Of a DNA stretch of 64,000 bases, positions 55,061 to 63,938 are shown one piece after another. Both the position numbers and the translations under genes were made by a program. The stretch spans positions 32,117 through 96,116 of the forward strand of contig CAKQCV010000003.1 in the NCBI GenBank assembly GCA_934217675.1, read 5' to 3'. Each line of letters opens with the position of its first letter. The stretch's first letter is position 1. The notes beneath the pieces are model-generated. The model was not told the origin of the DNA. It saw nothing but the letters and a program-made list of their open reading frames with translations, and ran no database searches. The DNA is from an uncultured Prevotella sp. Its GTDB lineage: Bacteria > Bacteroidota > Bacteroidia > Bacteroidales > Bacteroidaceae.

Positions 55061-56770
55061 ATGGCAAACTATTATACAGAACATCCGGAATATGATTTCT
55101 ATTTGAATCATCCGGAGATGAAGAGAATCGTTGAGCTTAAAGAGCGCAACTTTGCAGATAAAGACAAGTATGAAGACGCACCGGTAGACTTTGATGATGC
55201 TATCGAAAACTATAAGCGTCTACTCGATATAACAGGTGATATTGCAGCCAATATCCTTGAGCCTAACAGCGAGGCTGTAGACCTTGAGGGACCTCATCTC
55301 GTTGAGGGACGCATGCATTATGCATCAAAAACCTACGAGAATATTGAAGCAACTCGTAAGGCTGGACTTTGGGGTATTTCTATGCCACGTCGCTATGGTG
55401 GCTTGAATTTGCCAATTACTCCATACTCTATGGCTTCTGAGATTGTGGCAACTGCTGATGCTGGTTTCCAAAATATATGGAGCCTTCAGGATTGTATCGA
55501 AACCCTTTATGAATTTGGTTCAGAGGAGCAGCGCCAGAAATATATTCCACGTGTCTGTGCTGGTGAGACAATGAGTATGGACCTGACAGAGCCTGATGCC
55601 GGTTCTGACTTGCAGCGTGTTATGCTCAAGGCTACATATAGCGAAGAGGAAGGTTGCTGGTTGTTGAATGGTGTGAAACGTTTCATCACAAATGGTGACT
55701 CTGATATTCACCTCGTTCTTGCACGTTCTGAGGCAGGAACGCACGATGGTCGTGGATTATCCATGTTTATCTATGACAAGAACCAAGGTGGTGTAACGGT
55801 GCGTCATATTGAGAATAAACTTGGTATACACGGCTCACCAACCTGTGAACTCGTATACAAGAATGCCAAGGCAGAACTTTGTGGCAACACTCGTATGGGA
55901 CTTATCAAATATGTGATGGCTCTTATGAATGGTGCTCGCTTGGGTATTGCAGCGCAGAGTGTAGGTTTAAGTCAAGCAGCATATAATGAGGCTCTTGCTT
56001 ATGCTCGTGAGCGCAAGCAGTTTGGCGAGTCTATCGTGAAATTCCCGGCTGTTTATGATATGATTGCTAAGATAAAGGCTAAACTTGATGCCGGTCGTAG
56101 CATTCTGTATCAGACTGCACGCTACGTAGATATATATAAGGCTCTTGATGATATTGCCCGTGAGCGTAAACTCACTCCAGAGGAGCGTAAGGAGCAGAAG
56201 AAGTATGCTCGTCTTGCTGATGCTTTCACTCCTATTGCAAAAGGTATGAATTCAGAGTACGCCAATCAGAATGCTTACGATTGTATTCAGGTTCATGGTG
56301 GTTCTGGTTTCATTATGGAGTACAAGTGCCAACGTTTGTATCGTGATGCTCGTATATTCTCTATATATGAGGGAACAACACAGCTTCAAGTTGTTGCAGC
56401 TATACGTTATATAATAAACGGTACATATTTAAGTATAATGAAGGAGATGGTGGCTAATGAAGTTTCAGAGGATATGAAGCCACTTCAAGTTCGCATCCAG
56501 AAGATGATTGAGCTTTACGAACAGTCTATCGAATATGTTAAGCAAGCAGAGAATCAGGATCTTCAAGACTTCCTTGCTCGCCGTCTATATGATATGACAG
56601 CCGATATACTTATGTCATTACTTATTGTGAGCGATGCAACAGCTGCTCCTGAGCTATTTGCCAAGAGTGCACAGGTATACGTTCGCATGGCAGATGAAGA
56701 GGTAATTGGTCATAGCTGTTATGTGAAGAGCTTTATTGCAGAAGACTTAGTAAACTTCAGAGCAGAGTAA
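55061..56770 (+). CDS. Acyl-CoA dehydrogenase, long form
   Basis: This 569-aa FAD enzyme oxidises an acyl-CoA to the enoyl-CoA, or runs in reverse, with ETF as partner. It shows ETMSMDLTEPDAGSDLQRV and WLLNGVKRFITNGD in the middle domain, and GARLGIAAQSVGLSQAAYNEALAYARERKQFG and QVHGGSGFIMEYKCQRLYRDARIFSIYEGTTQLQ in the C-terminal domain. The Glu of YEGTTQ is the expected catalytic base. It is about 180 residues longer than the basic family, with an N-terminal extension and a C-terminal helical extension as in the ~580-600-residue subgroup. The acyl chain cannot be assigned. Confidence 0.94.
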   Translation: MANYYTEHPEYDFYLNHPEMKRIVELKERNFADKDKYEDAPVDFDDAIENYKRLLDITGDIAANILEPNSEAVDLEGPHLVEGRMHYASKTYENIEATRKAGLWGISMPRRYGGLNLPITPYSMASEIVATADAGFQNIWSLQDCIETLYEFGSEEQRQKYIPRVCAGETMSMDLTEPDAGSDLQRVMLKATYSEEEGCWLLNGVKRFITNGDSDIHLVLARSEAGTHDGRGLSMFIYDKNQGGVTVRHIENKLGIHGSPTCELVYKNAKAELCGNTRMGLIKYVMALMNGARLGIAAQSVGLSQAAYNEALAYARERKQFGESIVKFPAVYDMIAKIKAKLDAGRSILYQTARYVDIYKALDDIARERKLTPEERKEQKKYARLADAFTPIAKGMNSEYANQNAYDCIQVHGGSGFIMEYKCQRLYRDARIFSIYEGTTQLQVVAAIRYIINGTYLSIMKEMVANEVSEDMKPLQVRIQKMIELYEQSIEYVKQAENQDLQDFLARRLYDMTADILMSLLIVSDATAAPELFAKSAQVYVRMADEEVIGHSCYVKSFIAEDLVNFRAE

Positions 56771-56785
56771 CGCTATAAATATTTA

Positions 56786-56841
56786 TAATAAATAAAGAGG
56801 TAAACCTTTCAAATAAGGCTTGCCTCTTTTATTTATTTTAT
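56786..56841. terminator. Bidirectional terminator between acd and the HD gene
   Basis: AATAAATAAAGAGG and CCTCTTTTATTTATT form the stem, with A/T-rich flanks that give U-tracts on both transcripts. Confidence 0.85.
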
Positions 56842-57474
56842 TTACATTTCGTCTATTTCCTCGCCTGTGCGTTCCATGACATTTGCCGCCATACAATCGG
56901 CTGCATGAATTATAGCTACAAGTGGATATAGTTTCTGGGCGGTGTCAAAATTGCGCACATCTTCAAAGCTGTTTTGGTTTACTCCCCATGCTCCCATATG
57001 CCAACGGATTGCTAACATCTCGTCATCGTAAAGTTCCAATCCGCTGAGTAGTACGACGACAAGCGATTTCTCTCCATGCCCCATTGGGAAATCCTTATAC
57101 GAAACCTTGTAACCTTCAGAATCTTCCCATTGTCCTAATTTGTTTTTGCGTTTTTTTACAGAACGTTTATATATGTCAGCCTTGCAAACATCATGAAGCA
57201 ATGATGCAATAATGATACTTTCGCGTTTCACTTCACTTTCGAGTGATGGTTCCAAAGGCTTCATAGCCTCCCAAATGGTAAGTGCTGCTTTACAGGTGTT
57301 AAGAGAATGGACAACAAGTCCACCTTCTGTATTCAAGTGATGTCCAGCCGATGCTGGTGCTGTGAAAAATCCAAGCTTTTCCAAATCGTCTATAACATCT
57401 TCTATTCCATCACGCTGTGTTGATTTCAGTAGATTTATAAACTCCTCTTTATACTCATTTAGACTGTTTTTCAT
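56842..57474 (-). CDS. HD-superfamily phosphohydrolase-like protein
   Basis: This 210-aa soluble protein has the HD-domain metal pattern: LVVHSLNTC, IIASLLHDVCKADIY, GHGEKS, IRWHMGAWG and IIHAADCMAANV. HD proteins hydrolyse phosphate esters of nucleotides or cyclic nucleotides. The spacing of the motifs is like that of small HD proteins related to OB-HD-type 3'-5' exoribonucleases, but no OB domain is present. Substrate unknown. It has a consensus promoter upstream and is monocistronic. Confidence 0.82.
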   Translation of the reverse strand: MKNSLNEYKEEFINLLKSTQRDGIEDVIDDLEKLGFFTAPASAGHHLNTEGGLVVHSLNTCKAALTIWEAMKPLEPSLESEVKRESIIIASLLHDVCKADIYKRSVKKRKNKLGQWEDSEGYKVSYKDFPMGHGEKSLVVVLLSGLELYDDEMLAIRWHMGAWGVNQNSFEDVRNFDTAQKLYPLVAIIHAADCMAANVMERTGEEIDEM

Positions 57475-57551
57475 TTTGCTCTTATGTATTTGTTTTAAAT
57501 ATGTTTATTTATAATTTCTTTGTCTGTATTATTTCCTATACAAATGAACTA

Positions 57552-57583
57552 CAAAGATAGTGCAAAACGGTATAAAGCACAAA
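57552..57583 (-). promoter_or_regulatory. Promoter of the HD protein gene
   Basis: The minus strand reads TTTG, 20 nt, TATCTTTG, a full consensus, about 78 nt before the ATG. Confidence 0.8.
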
Positions 57584-57772
57584 AAAGTTTTGAAAAAAGT
57601 ACATACATTCCTTTCAATAAAGTATCTTGTCCAGAACTAAATATTGTTGATGAGAGAAACGATTGCTTTTCTTGAGAATAACTGTAGTTCAGATTCACAG
57701 CATATAAAATAGTAGTTATTTTCTCAGAGGTATTTGCAAAATACTTGTAATAACATAAAAAAGACTAAAGAA

Positions 57773-57804
57773 TTTGCGATAGTTGCCATAATGAAGTATT
57801 TTTG
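57773..57804 (+). promoter_or_regulatory. Promoter of the GH28 pectinase gene
   Basis: TTTG at 57773-57776, 20 nt, TATTTTTG at 57797-57804; the ATG at 57839 follows 35 nt later. Confidence 0.82.
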
Positions 57805-57838
57805 TTGAATATAATTTGTTAAACAAATAATTGGCTAA

Positions 57839-59275
57839 ATGAAAAAACGAACAATTAAAAAGATGAAACGATTAATTTCACTTGTTGCAGCAATTTTGAT
57901 TAGTGCTACTGCTACATTTGCAACCGAATATGGTAAATATTATCAAAATTTGCCTGTAAAAATGCAACAGCCTGCAATACCGGAAATATCAGAGTATAGT
58001 GTGAATATAAAAGATTTTGGTGGAGTGGGCGACGGATTAACCCTAAATACAGTTGCATTTGAGAAAGCAATAAAGGCACTCGATAACAAAGGGGGAGGGC
58101 ATCTTGTTGTTTCTGAAGGAATTTGGCTCACAGGATTAATTTCGCTTAAAGATAACATAGACTTGCACTTGGAGAAAAACGCTATACTGATGGCTACTCC
58201 CGACCGTATGCAACACTTCAAGGTTAAAGATGGGGTTCGTGAAAATAAATGTACACCACTTATTTCTGCCAGTAAACGCAAGAATATAAGTATCACAGGC
58301 GAGGGCATAATAGATGGAAATGGAGCTTTTTGGCGTCCGGTAAAGCGTTCAAAAGTTAGTGACGTGGAATGGAAAGAATTCTTGGCAATGGGCGGAACGG
58401 AAAAAGAAAATGGTAAACTTTGGTTCCCATTTAATCTGAAAAATTATGAAAACATTGCAGCTACCCCAGAGGCTCAAGAAAGTATGCGAACACATCTTGT
58501 TCGTTTGACGGACTGCGATAGAGTACTTGTAAGTGGGGTTACGATACAGAACTCGCCTAAGTTCCATCTTATTCCAACACGTTGTACAAATGTTGTTGTT
58601 GATGGTGTAACCATTCGTTGCCCATGGAACGCTCAAAACGGTGATGCTCTTGACATCAGTTGCTGTCGCAACGTGTTGCTTGTAAACAATACTATAGATG
58701 CCGGTGATGATGGTATATGTATGAAAGGTGGTGCAGGCAAGAAGGCAGCTCCAGATGGACCTTGTGAGAATATATTGATTCAAGACAACACAGTTTTTCA
58801 TGCTCATGGTGGTTTTGTTATAGGGTCAGAATATTCCAATGGCATGAAGAACATTGTGGTGCGCCACAACCGTTTTTCTGGCACAGATACAGGTCTGCGT
58901 TTTAAAAGTGGAATTGGACGAGGTGGAAAATGTGAGAATGTCTTTATAAGTGATATTGTGATGACCGATATAAAGGGTGAGGCAATAGTCTTTGAGTGTT
59001 CGTATGCTGACAAGAAGTATAGTGTGAATGAAGATAACGGTAATGTTTCCATTCCTAAAAATGCAGAGTGTGTGCCAGAATGGAGTGACATACATATAAG
59101 TAATATTGTCTGTCGTGGAGCAAAGACAGCCGTCAGTGCTCATGGACTGCCTGGATACGATTGTTTGAAAAACATCACTGTCAGCAATTCAACATTCTTC
59201 TATACGCAGAAAGACAAGGATATTGATGCTGGAGCAGATGTTAAACTTACAAATTGCAAGTTTGCAACTTTTTGA
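57839..59275 (+). CDS. Glycoside hydrolase family 28 (polygalacturonase-type pectinase)
   Basis: The 478-aa secreted enzyme has a signal peptide (LISLVAAILISATATFA), an N-terminal NIKDFGGVGDGLTLNTVAFEKAI segment and a right-handed parallel beta-helix. Catalytic residues match the family: NGDALDIS (Asp269), AGDDGICMK (Asp290 and Asp291), HAHGGFVIGSE (His323) and LRFKSG. The spacing Asp269 to Asp290 is 21, as in fungal polygalacturonases. It should cleave galacturonan or rhamnogalacturonan linkages in pectin. No other pectin genes are in the window, so it may act with loci elsewhere. Confidence 0.93.
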   Translation: MKKRTIKKMKRLISLVAAILISATATFATEYGKYYQNLPVKMQQPAIPEISEYSVNIKDFGGVGDGLTLNTVAFEKAIKALDNKGGGHLVVSEGIWLTGLISLKDNIDLHLEKNAILMATPDRMQHFKVKDGVRENKCTPLISASKRKNISITGEGIIDGNGAFWRPVKRSKVSDVEWKEFLAMGGTEKENGKLWFPFNLKNYENIAATPEAQESMRTHLVRLTDCDRVLVSGVTIQNSPKFHLIPTRCTNVVVDGVTIRCPWNAQNGDALDISCCRNVLLVNNTIDAGDDGICMKGGAGKKAAPDGPCENILIQDNTVFHAHGGFVIGSEYSNGMKNIVVRHNRFSGTDTGLRFKSGIGRGGKCENVFISDIVMTDIKGEAIVFECSYADKKYSVNEDNGNVSIPKNAECVPEWSDIHISNIVCRGAKTAVSAHGLPGYDCLKNITVSNSTFFYTQKDKDIDAGADVKLTNCKFATF

Positions 59276-59307
59276 TAGTATTTGAAGTAATTGTGTATAA
59301 AGTATCG

Positions 59308-59347
59308 GGTCTAAATGTATTTTTTGCATTAAGACCTGCTTTTTTGT
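59308..59347 (+). terminator. Terminator after the GH28 gene
   Basis: GGTCTAAATG pairs with CATTAAGACC with one mismatch, followed by TGCTTTTTT. Confidence 0.8.
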
Positions 59348-59361
59348 ACAAGTTAATATTA

Positions 59362-59396
59362 ATTCTTCATTCTTCATTCTTTATTCTTCATTTTTA
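59362..59396 (+). repeat. Heptanucleotide tandem repeat (ATTCTTC)n upstream of the GltD-like gene
   Basis: Five consecutive 7-bp units read ATTCTTC, ATTCTTC, ATTCTTT, ATTCTTC and ATTTTTA. The array ends 6 nt before a TACCTTTG -7 element and covers the place where the -33 box should be. Confidence 0.85.
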
Positions 59397-59401
59397 TATA
59401 T

Positions 59402-59409
59402 TACCTTTG
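59402..59409 (+). promoter_or_regulatory. -7 element of the GltD-like gene
   Basis: TACCTTTG matches TAnnTTTG, 44 nt before the ATG. The -33 region is made of the ATTCTTC repeat and lacks a clear TTTG. Confidence 0.6.
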
Positions 59410-59452
59410 CATAACTTTTAGCCGCTTATTATCAATATTAGGTAACAGAAAT

Positions 59453-60808
59453 ATGGAACAAGAAAATAATTTATTTCAAGAGGTAAACGAAGGATATTCC
59501 ATGCGCGAAGCTATAAATGAGGCTAAGCGTTGTTTGCACTGTAAAATTCCGCAGTGCAAGAAAGGATGTCCTATAAGCCATGATATTCCTGATTGGATAC
59601 ATGAACTGTCGATGGGAAACTTCGGCAACGCAATGGATATTATTAACAACAAGAGTAATCTTCCCGCTGTATGTGGACGTGTGTGCCCTCATGAGAAACA
59701 ATGTGAAGGACATTGTGTACTCAACAAAAAGGGGCAGGGCATTCATGTTGGCAAGCTGGAACGTTTTCTTGCTGATTTCGATGGTAATATGGGACTCATT
59801 CGCGAGAAACTTTTGCCAAAGACAAGAGGAAAGGTTGCTGTAATCGGCTCTGGACCTGCTGGACTTACAATTGCTGGTGATTTGGCACGTCAAGGGTTCA
59901 ATGTCGAAATATTTGAGATGGAACCAGAACCGGGAGGCGTACTGATGTTTGGTATTCCGGAATATCGTTTGCCAAAAGAGATTGTGCGTCGTGAGATAAA
60001 GAAGATCGAAGAACTTGGAGTTGTGTTCCACTGTAATACAACAGTAGGAAAAGACAATCTCACAGTGGATAAACTCTTTGATATGGGTTATGATGCAATC
60101 TTTATGGGAACAGGAACTGGAAAACCTAAAAAGCTGAATATCCCAGGTTGCGATCTCAAAGGAGTTCGACAGGCAATATGGTTCTTGCGTCGTGTCAGTC
60201 TCTATAATGAAGGCAATTTGAGTCGCGATGAGGTTGTGGTGCATGAAGGCAACCGTGTGTATGTTATAGGATGTGGTAATACAGCGATGGATGCAGCAAG
60301 AACAGCTGTGCGTATGGGGGCAAGCCATGTTGAAATCGTTTACCATCGCACCATTAATGATATGAGTGCGTTGCGTTCAGAATATGATGAGGCTGTAGAA
60401 GAGGGTGTTAAATTCAGTTGGGAGTCGAGCGTTGTTGAGATTCACGATGATAATGGCATACTCAATGAAGTTGTTATTGAAACGAAAGACGGACAGAGAC
60501 GGATAGAGAAAGCTGATTTCGTTATTATGGCAGTCGGTTCTGCACCGGCAAGTCGTATCGTTTCCACAACAACAGGCATAGATGTAGATGACCGTGGATA
60601 TGTGCTTACACGTGAAAAACCATACGGAATGACAACTCGTAAGGGTGTGTTTGCAGGTGGAGATGTAGTTAACCGTCCATCAACTGTTGTTCTCGCAATG
60701 CGTGATGCAAAGCAAGTTGCCGAAGGCATTGCACAGTATGTAGATGCTGTGAAATTGATAGAAGCTGTAAACAAGGATGGAGAAATAAAAAAGCCTGTTG
60801 AAGGATAG
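59453..60808 (+). CDS. GltD-like FAD/NAD(P) oxidoreductase (glutamate synthase small subunit family)
   Basis: The 451-aa protein has an N-terminal Fe-S helical domain (CLHCKIPQCKKGCP and CGRVCPHEKQCEGHC). Two dinucleotide-binding folds follow: VIGSGPAGLTIAGDLARQGFNVEIFE for FAD and VIGCGNTAMDAARTAVRMG for NAD(P)H, ending GVFAGGDVVNRPSTVVLAMRDAK. It passes electrons from NADPH to a partner. The family includes the glutamate synthase small subunit, archaeal-type stand-alone glutamate synthases and NfnB. No large GltB subunit and no NfnA gene is adjacent, so the partner and exact activity are open. Confidence 0.85.
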   Translation: MEQENNLFQEVNEGYSMREAINEAKRCLHCKIPQCKKGCPISHDIPDWIHELSMGNFGNAMDIINNKSNLPAVCGRVCPHEKQCEGHCVLNKKGQGIHVGKLERFLADFDGNMGLIREKLLPKTRGKVAVIGSGPAGLTIAGDLARQGFNVEIFEMEPEPGGVLMFGIPEYRLPKEIVRREIKKIEELGVVFHCNTTVGKDNLTVDKLFDMGYDAIFMGTGTGKPKKLNIPGCDLKGVRQAIWFLRRVSLYNEGNLSRDEVVVHEGNRVYVIGCGNTAMDAARTAVRMGASHVEIVYHRTINDMSALRSEYDEAVEEGVKFSWESSVVEIHDDNGILNEVVIETKDGQRRIEKADFVIMAVGSAPASRIVSTTTGIDVDDRGYVLTREKPYGMTTRKGVFAGGDVVNRPSTVVLAMRDAKQVAEGIAQYVDAVKLIEAVNKDGEIKKPVEG

Positions 60809-60833
60809 TTGTATTAATTACGGAAAAGCGGAT

Positions 60834-60870
60834 GAGGATGCATGAATAATTCATACATCCTCATTTATCG
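60834..60870 (+). terminator. Hairpin after the GltD-like gene
   Basis: GAGGATG and CATCCTC form the outer stem and ATGAAT/ATTCAT the inner. The T-tail is weak (ATTTATCG), so read-through into the transporter gene is possible. Confidence 0.6.
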
Positions 60871-60926
60871 TTTGAATGTGGTAGTATAAGCGTAAAACAA
60901 ATAAAAAAGCAGAATAGTAATTTAGA

Positions 60927-62588
60927 ATGGAATACCTATACAGTCTATTCTCTGTACATTCAGCAGTACAGACAATAGTTGTGCTCGCGATAATAATATC
61001 TGCCGGTCTTTCTCTTGGCAAACTTCGGATACGTGGAATTTCACTTGGTGTAGCTTTCGTGTTTTTCATAGGTATAGTTGCAGGAAGCATACATCTTACA
61101 GCCGATGAGCAAATGCTGAGCTTTGCCGAAACTTTCGGATTGTCGCTTTTTGTATATGCCTTGGGATTACATGTCGGACCAAACTTTATCGGCATGATGC
61201 GTCATGAAGGAGCACCGCTGAATTTATGGGGACTTGGCATTATACTGCTTGGCACGGCAATGGCTCTTGCAATGTGTCTCTTTCTTCCGGTTGGTGTACC
61301 CGACATGGTTGGAATATTGTGTGGAGCCACAACAAACACTCCTGCACTTGGTGCAGCGCAGCAGGCACTTGCCTCTGCACACTTATCGAGCAGCGGTGCA
61401 GCATTGGGCTGTGCTGTAACTTATCCTCTTGGTGTTGTCGGTGTTATTTTCGCTATGATATTGTTGCGCAAGTTTCTTGTAAAGCAGAGTGATTTGGGAC
61501 AGTGTGGAACTGCAGATGAAGACCATACGTATATAGGGCAGTTTATAGTAGCAAATCCTGCGATATTTAATCATACAATAGCACAAATCTCCCGTTCCGC
61601 ACACTCACATTTTATAGTGTCGCGTATTTGGCGTGACGGAAATGTCATTGTTCCTTTAGCGCAGACCGAAATGCGCAAAGGCGACAATGTGCTTGTGGTG
61701 ACAAACAAAGATGAAGCACCAGCAATGGACATTCTTTTTGGTGAGAGAGTGAAAAAGGACTGGAATCGCGACAAGATAGATTGGAATGCCATAGATTCTA
61801 CTGTGGAAAGTCGTGTAATAGTGATGACACGTACTAAGCTCAACGGACTAAAACTTGGTTCGCTACATATGCGTGAGACATATGGCGTTAATGTGTCAAG
61901 AGTGATGCGCGGTGATATAAAACTTCTTGCTACAGATGATTTGCATTTACAATATGGTGACCGTATGACAATTGTTGGAACACCTGACGATATAGATCAT
62001 GCAGAAGCATTCATCGGTAATGCGGTGCAAGTATTAAATGAGCCTAATCTTGGAGCGATATTTTTTGGTTTGCTCCTTGGATTGGCTTTAGGAATGATAC
62101 CTGTCAGTATTCCAGGTATGGGTGCTCCAGTTAAGCTTGGCATTGCAGGAGGACCGATAATAATGGGTATTATAATAGGTGCCCTTGGTTCTCGTGTGCA
62201 TTTTATTAGTTACACAACACGGTCAGCATCGTTGATGCTCAGAAAATTAGGATTGTCGCTGTATCTTGCTTGTCTTGGATTGGTAGCAGGAAAGGATTTC
62301 CTGCATACGGTGTTTAGGCCAGAAGGAATGATGTGGGTAGCTTTAGGATTGGTAATAACAGTTGTCCCATTGCTCATAATAGGAGCGATAGCTTTGAAAA
62401 CGCATAAATTTGATTCCGGTACAATCTGTGGCTTAATGTGTGGAGCAATGGCAAATCCTATGGCTTTGAGCTATGCCAATGATACGATTCCTGGTGATAG
62501 GGCAGCAGTAGCCTATACTTCAGTTTATCCGCTTGGCATGTTTATAAGGGTAATTATTGCACAAATCATAATAATGTTTTTGGTATAA
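60927..62588 (+). CDS. AspT/YidE-type transporter with internal RCK_C domains
   Basis: The 553-aa inner-membrane protein has two halves of five or six helices each (IVVLAIIISAGLSLGKLRIRGISLG and GAIFFGLLLGLALGMIPVSIPGMG). They flank two soluble TrkA-C-like domains (IAQISRSAHSHFIVSRIWRDGNVIVP... and LGSLHMRETYGVNVSRVMRGDIKLLATDDLHLQYGDRMTIVGT). GATTNTPALGAAQQAL and the repeat CGAMANPMALSYAND are the conserved substrate loops of the family. Related proteins exchange aspartate and alanine, but most, including YidE, have no known substrate. Confidence 0.9.
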   Translation: MEYLYSLFSVHSAVQTIVVLAIIISAGLSLGKLRIRGISLGVAFVFFIGIVAGSIHLTADEQMLSFAETFGLSLFVYALGLHVGPNFIGMMRHEGAPLNLWGLGIILLGTAMALAMCLFLPVGVPDMVGILCGATTNTPALGAAQQALASAHLSSSGAALGCAVTYPLGVVGVIFAMILLRKFLVKQSDLGQCGTADEDHTYIGQFIVANPAIFNHTIAQISRSAHSHFIVSRIWRDGNVIVPLAQTEMRKGDNVLVVTNKDEAPAMDILFGERVKKDWNRDKIDWNAIDSTVESRVIVMTRTKLNGLKLGSLHMRETYGVNVSRVMRGDIKLLATDDLHLQYGDRMTIVGTPDDIDHAEAFIGNAVQVLNEPNLGAIFFGLLLGLALGMIPVSIPGMGAPVKLGIAGGPIIMGIIIGALGSRVHFISYTTRSASLMLRKLGLSLYLACLGLVAGKDFLHTVFRPEGMMWVALGLVITVVPLLIIGAIALKTHKFDSGTICGLMCGAMANPMALSYANDTIPGDRAAVAYTSVYPLGMFIRVIIAQIIIMFLV

Positions 62589-62655
62589 GTGCTTGATACC
62601 TGTTATTCCGTAATAGCAGAATACATTGGTTTGACTACTGATATTTAAAAAAGAA

Positions 62656-62720
62656 AAATCCTTCACCGCAATCGAGATTACAAGAATTATAATCATTGCT
62701 TGCGGTGAAGGATTTCCGTT
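62656..62720. terminator. Bidirectional terminator between the transporter and CobW genes
   Basis: AAATCCTTCACCGCAA (62656-62671) pairs perfectly with TTGCGGTGAAGGATTT (62700-62715); A-rich and T-rich flanks serve both strands. Confidence 0.9.
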
Positions 62721-62740
62721 TTATCTTGTATTTCACATTT

Positions 62741-63877
62741 TTATGCCAAACACTCGTCAAGTTGTTTTTCTATTTCTTCGCGATTCATGTCTTGACCAAT
62801 GAATACGAGCTTCTGCATGCGGTCGCCATATTCTGGATCCCAGTTTTTGAATTGCTCAGGATTGTTCTTGCGAAATTCTTCAAGTTCATCCTTTGGCATT
62901 GAAGCATACCATTGTCCTGCATTTCTGAGAGAAACCTGACTGCCAGCTTGCTCAAAAACATAGCAAGTATTGCGCTCGTCAGAAAAATAACATAATCCTT
63001 TACATCGGATAACACTCTTTGGAAATTTACGGGCGATAAATTGGTCAAACTCTGTCATAAGAAATGGACGACGGCGAGTGTATACAAATGTTCCTATTCC
63101 ATATTCCAAAGCTTCGCCTTCTTCCTCATTTTCCAAGTCGTCCTCATCACCCTCTACAGCTTCAATCCAGCGTGCTGAAGTTGCCACCTTGTCAAAGTCA
63201 AACAGATGGGTGTTTATTATTTTATCGATATTTACATCCCCATAGTTGCATGGAACAATAGTTGCTTTAGGTTGAATCTGGCGCAAAATAGCCTTTATGT
63301 GTATCAGTTCTTCTGGAGAAACCTCGTCAGCCTTATTTAGAAGAATTATATTGCAAAATTCCACTTGCTGTATTACAAGGCTTGCCAAATCGTCTTCTCC
63401 CAGATTTCCTTTTGTTAGATCAGTTCCCTCGGCAAATTCGTCGCGTAATCTCAAAGCATCGCAAACAGTGACAATAGCGTCAAGCTTTGCTATGCCGTTC
63501 TTTGCATAGTCTGGATACATCTGTGGATATACACTTATTGTCTGTGCAATAGGTGCAGGCTCGCATATTCCGCTTGCCTCAATAACAATATAGTCGAAGC
63601 GGTTTTGTGCCACGATGTCGCTGAGTTGCTGTACAAGATCCATCTTCAGTGTGCAACAGATACATCCGTTTTGCAGTGCCACAAGGCTGTCGTCGCTCTG
63701 ACCTACAACCCCTCCTTGCTGTATGAGGTCTGCATCAATGTTCACTTCACCAATATCATTCACGATAACGGCAAACTTTATTCCCTTCTCGTTGGATAGG
63801 ATTCTATTCAGGAGAGTTGTTTTTCCGCTTCCTAAATATCCGGTAAGCAGAAGCACAGGAGTTTCTTTTGTATTCAT
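62741..63877 (-). CDS. CobW/ZNG1-family GTPase (putative metal chaperone)
   Basis: The 378-aa GTPase has Walker A LLTGYLGSGKTTLL, the CxCC metal motif in NGCICCTL (Cys72, Cys74, Cys75), Walker B and NKAD (LLNKADEV) for guanine. A CobW C-terminal domain follows (CKGLCYFSDERNTCYVFEQAGSQVSL). An acidic insert (GDEDDLENEEEGEALEYG) lies between the two domains. Family members deliver zinc or other metals to target enzymes using GTP. No Zur-type site or zinc transporter gene is seen next to it, so the metal is not fixed. Confidence 0.92.
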   Translation of the reverse strand: MNTKETPVLLLTGYLGSGKTTLLNRILSNEKGIKFAVIVNDIGEVNIDADLIQQGGVVGQSDDSLVALQNGCICCTLKMDLVQQLSDIVAQNRFDYIVIEASGICEPAPIAQTISVYPQMYPDYAKNGIAKLDAIVTVCDALRLRDEFAEGTDLTKGNLGEDDLASLVIQQVEFCNIILLNKADEVSPEELIHIKAILRQIQPKATIVPCNYGDVNIDKIINTHLFDFDKVATSARWIEAVEGDEDDLENEEEGEALEYGIGTFVYTRRRPFLMTEFDQFIARKFPKSVIRCKGLCYFSDERNTCYVFEQAGSQVSLRNAGQWYASMPKDELEEFRKNNPEQFKNWDPEYGDRMQKLVFIGQDMNREEIEKQLDECLA

Positions 63878-63903
63878 ATATTATCTGTTAAAGTTATTAT
63901 ACA

Positions 63904-63932
63904 AAAAAAGACACCCCTCTTGGAAGGATGTC
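63904..63932 (-). terminator. Terminator downstream of the tRNA gene
   Basis: On the minus strand AGACATCC and GGGGTGTCT form a stem followed by seven T. Confidence 0.75.
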
Positions 63933-63938
63933 TCTCTG

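Larger units (their letters stand above)
57475..57838. other. AT-rich divergent promoter region between HD and GH28 genes
   Basis: No gene is supported. It holds a minus-strand promoter (57552-57583), a plus-strand promoter (57773-57804) and an imperfect inverted repeat, GAGAATAACT (57674-57683) against AGTTATTTTCTC (57714-57725), which might be an operator. Confidence 0.65.

Noticed and set aside
59362..59396. CRISPR-like array
   Set aside because: Units are only 7 bp and contiguous, with no spacers, and no cas genes are present in the window.
59453..60808. NfnB subunit of an electron-bifurcating transhydrogenase
   Set aside because: The sequence family would allow it, but no NfnA-type gene is adjacent, so the broader GltD-like call is safer.
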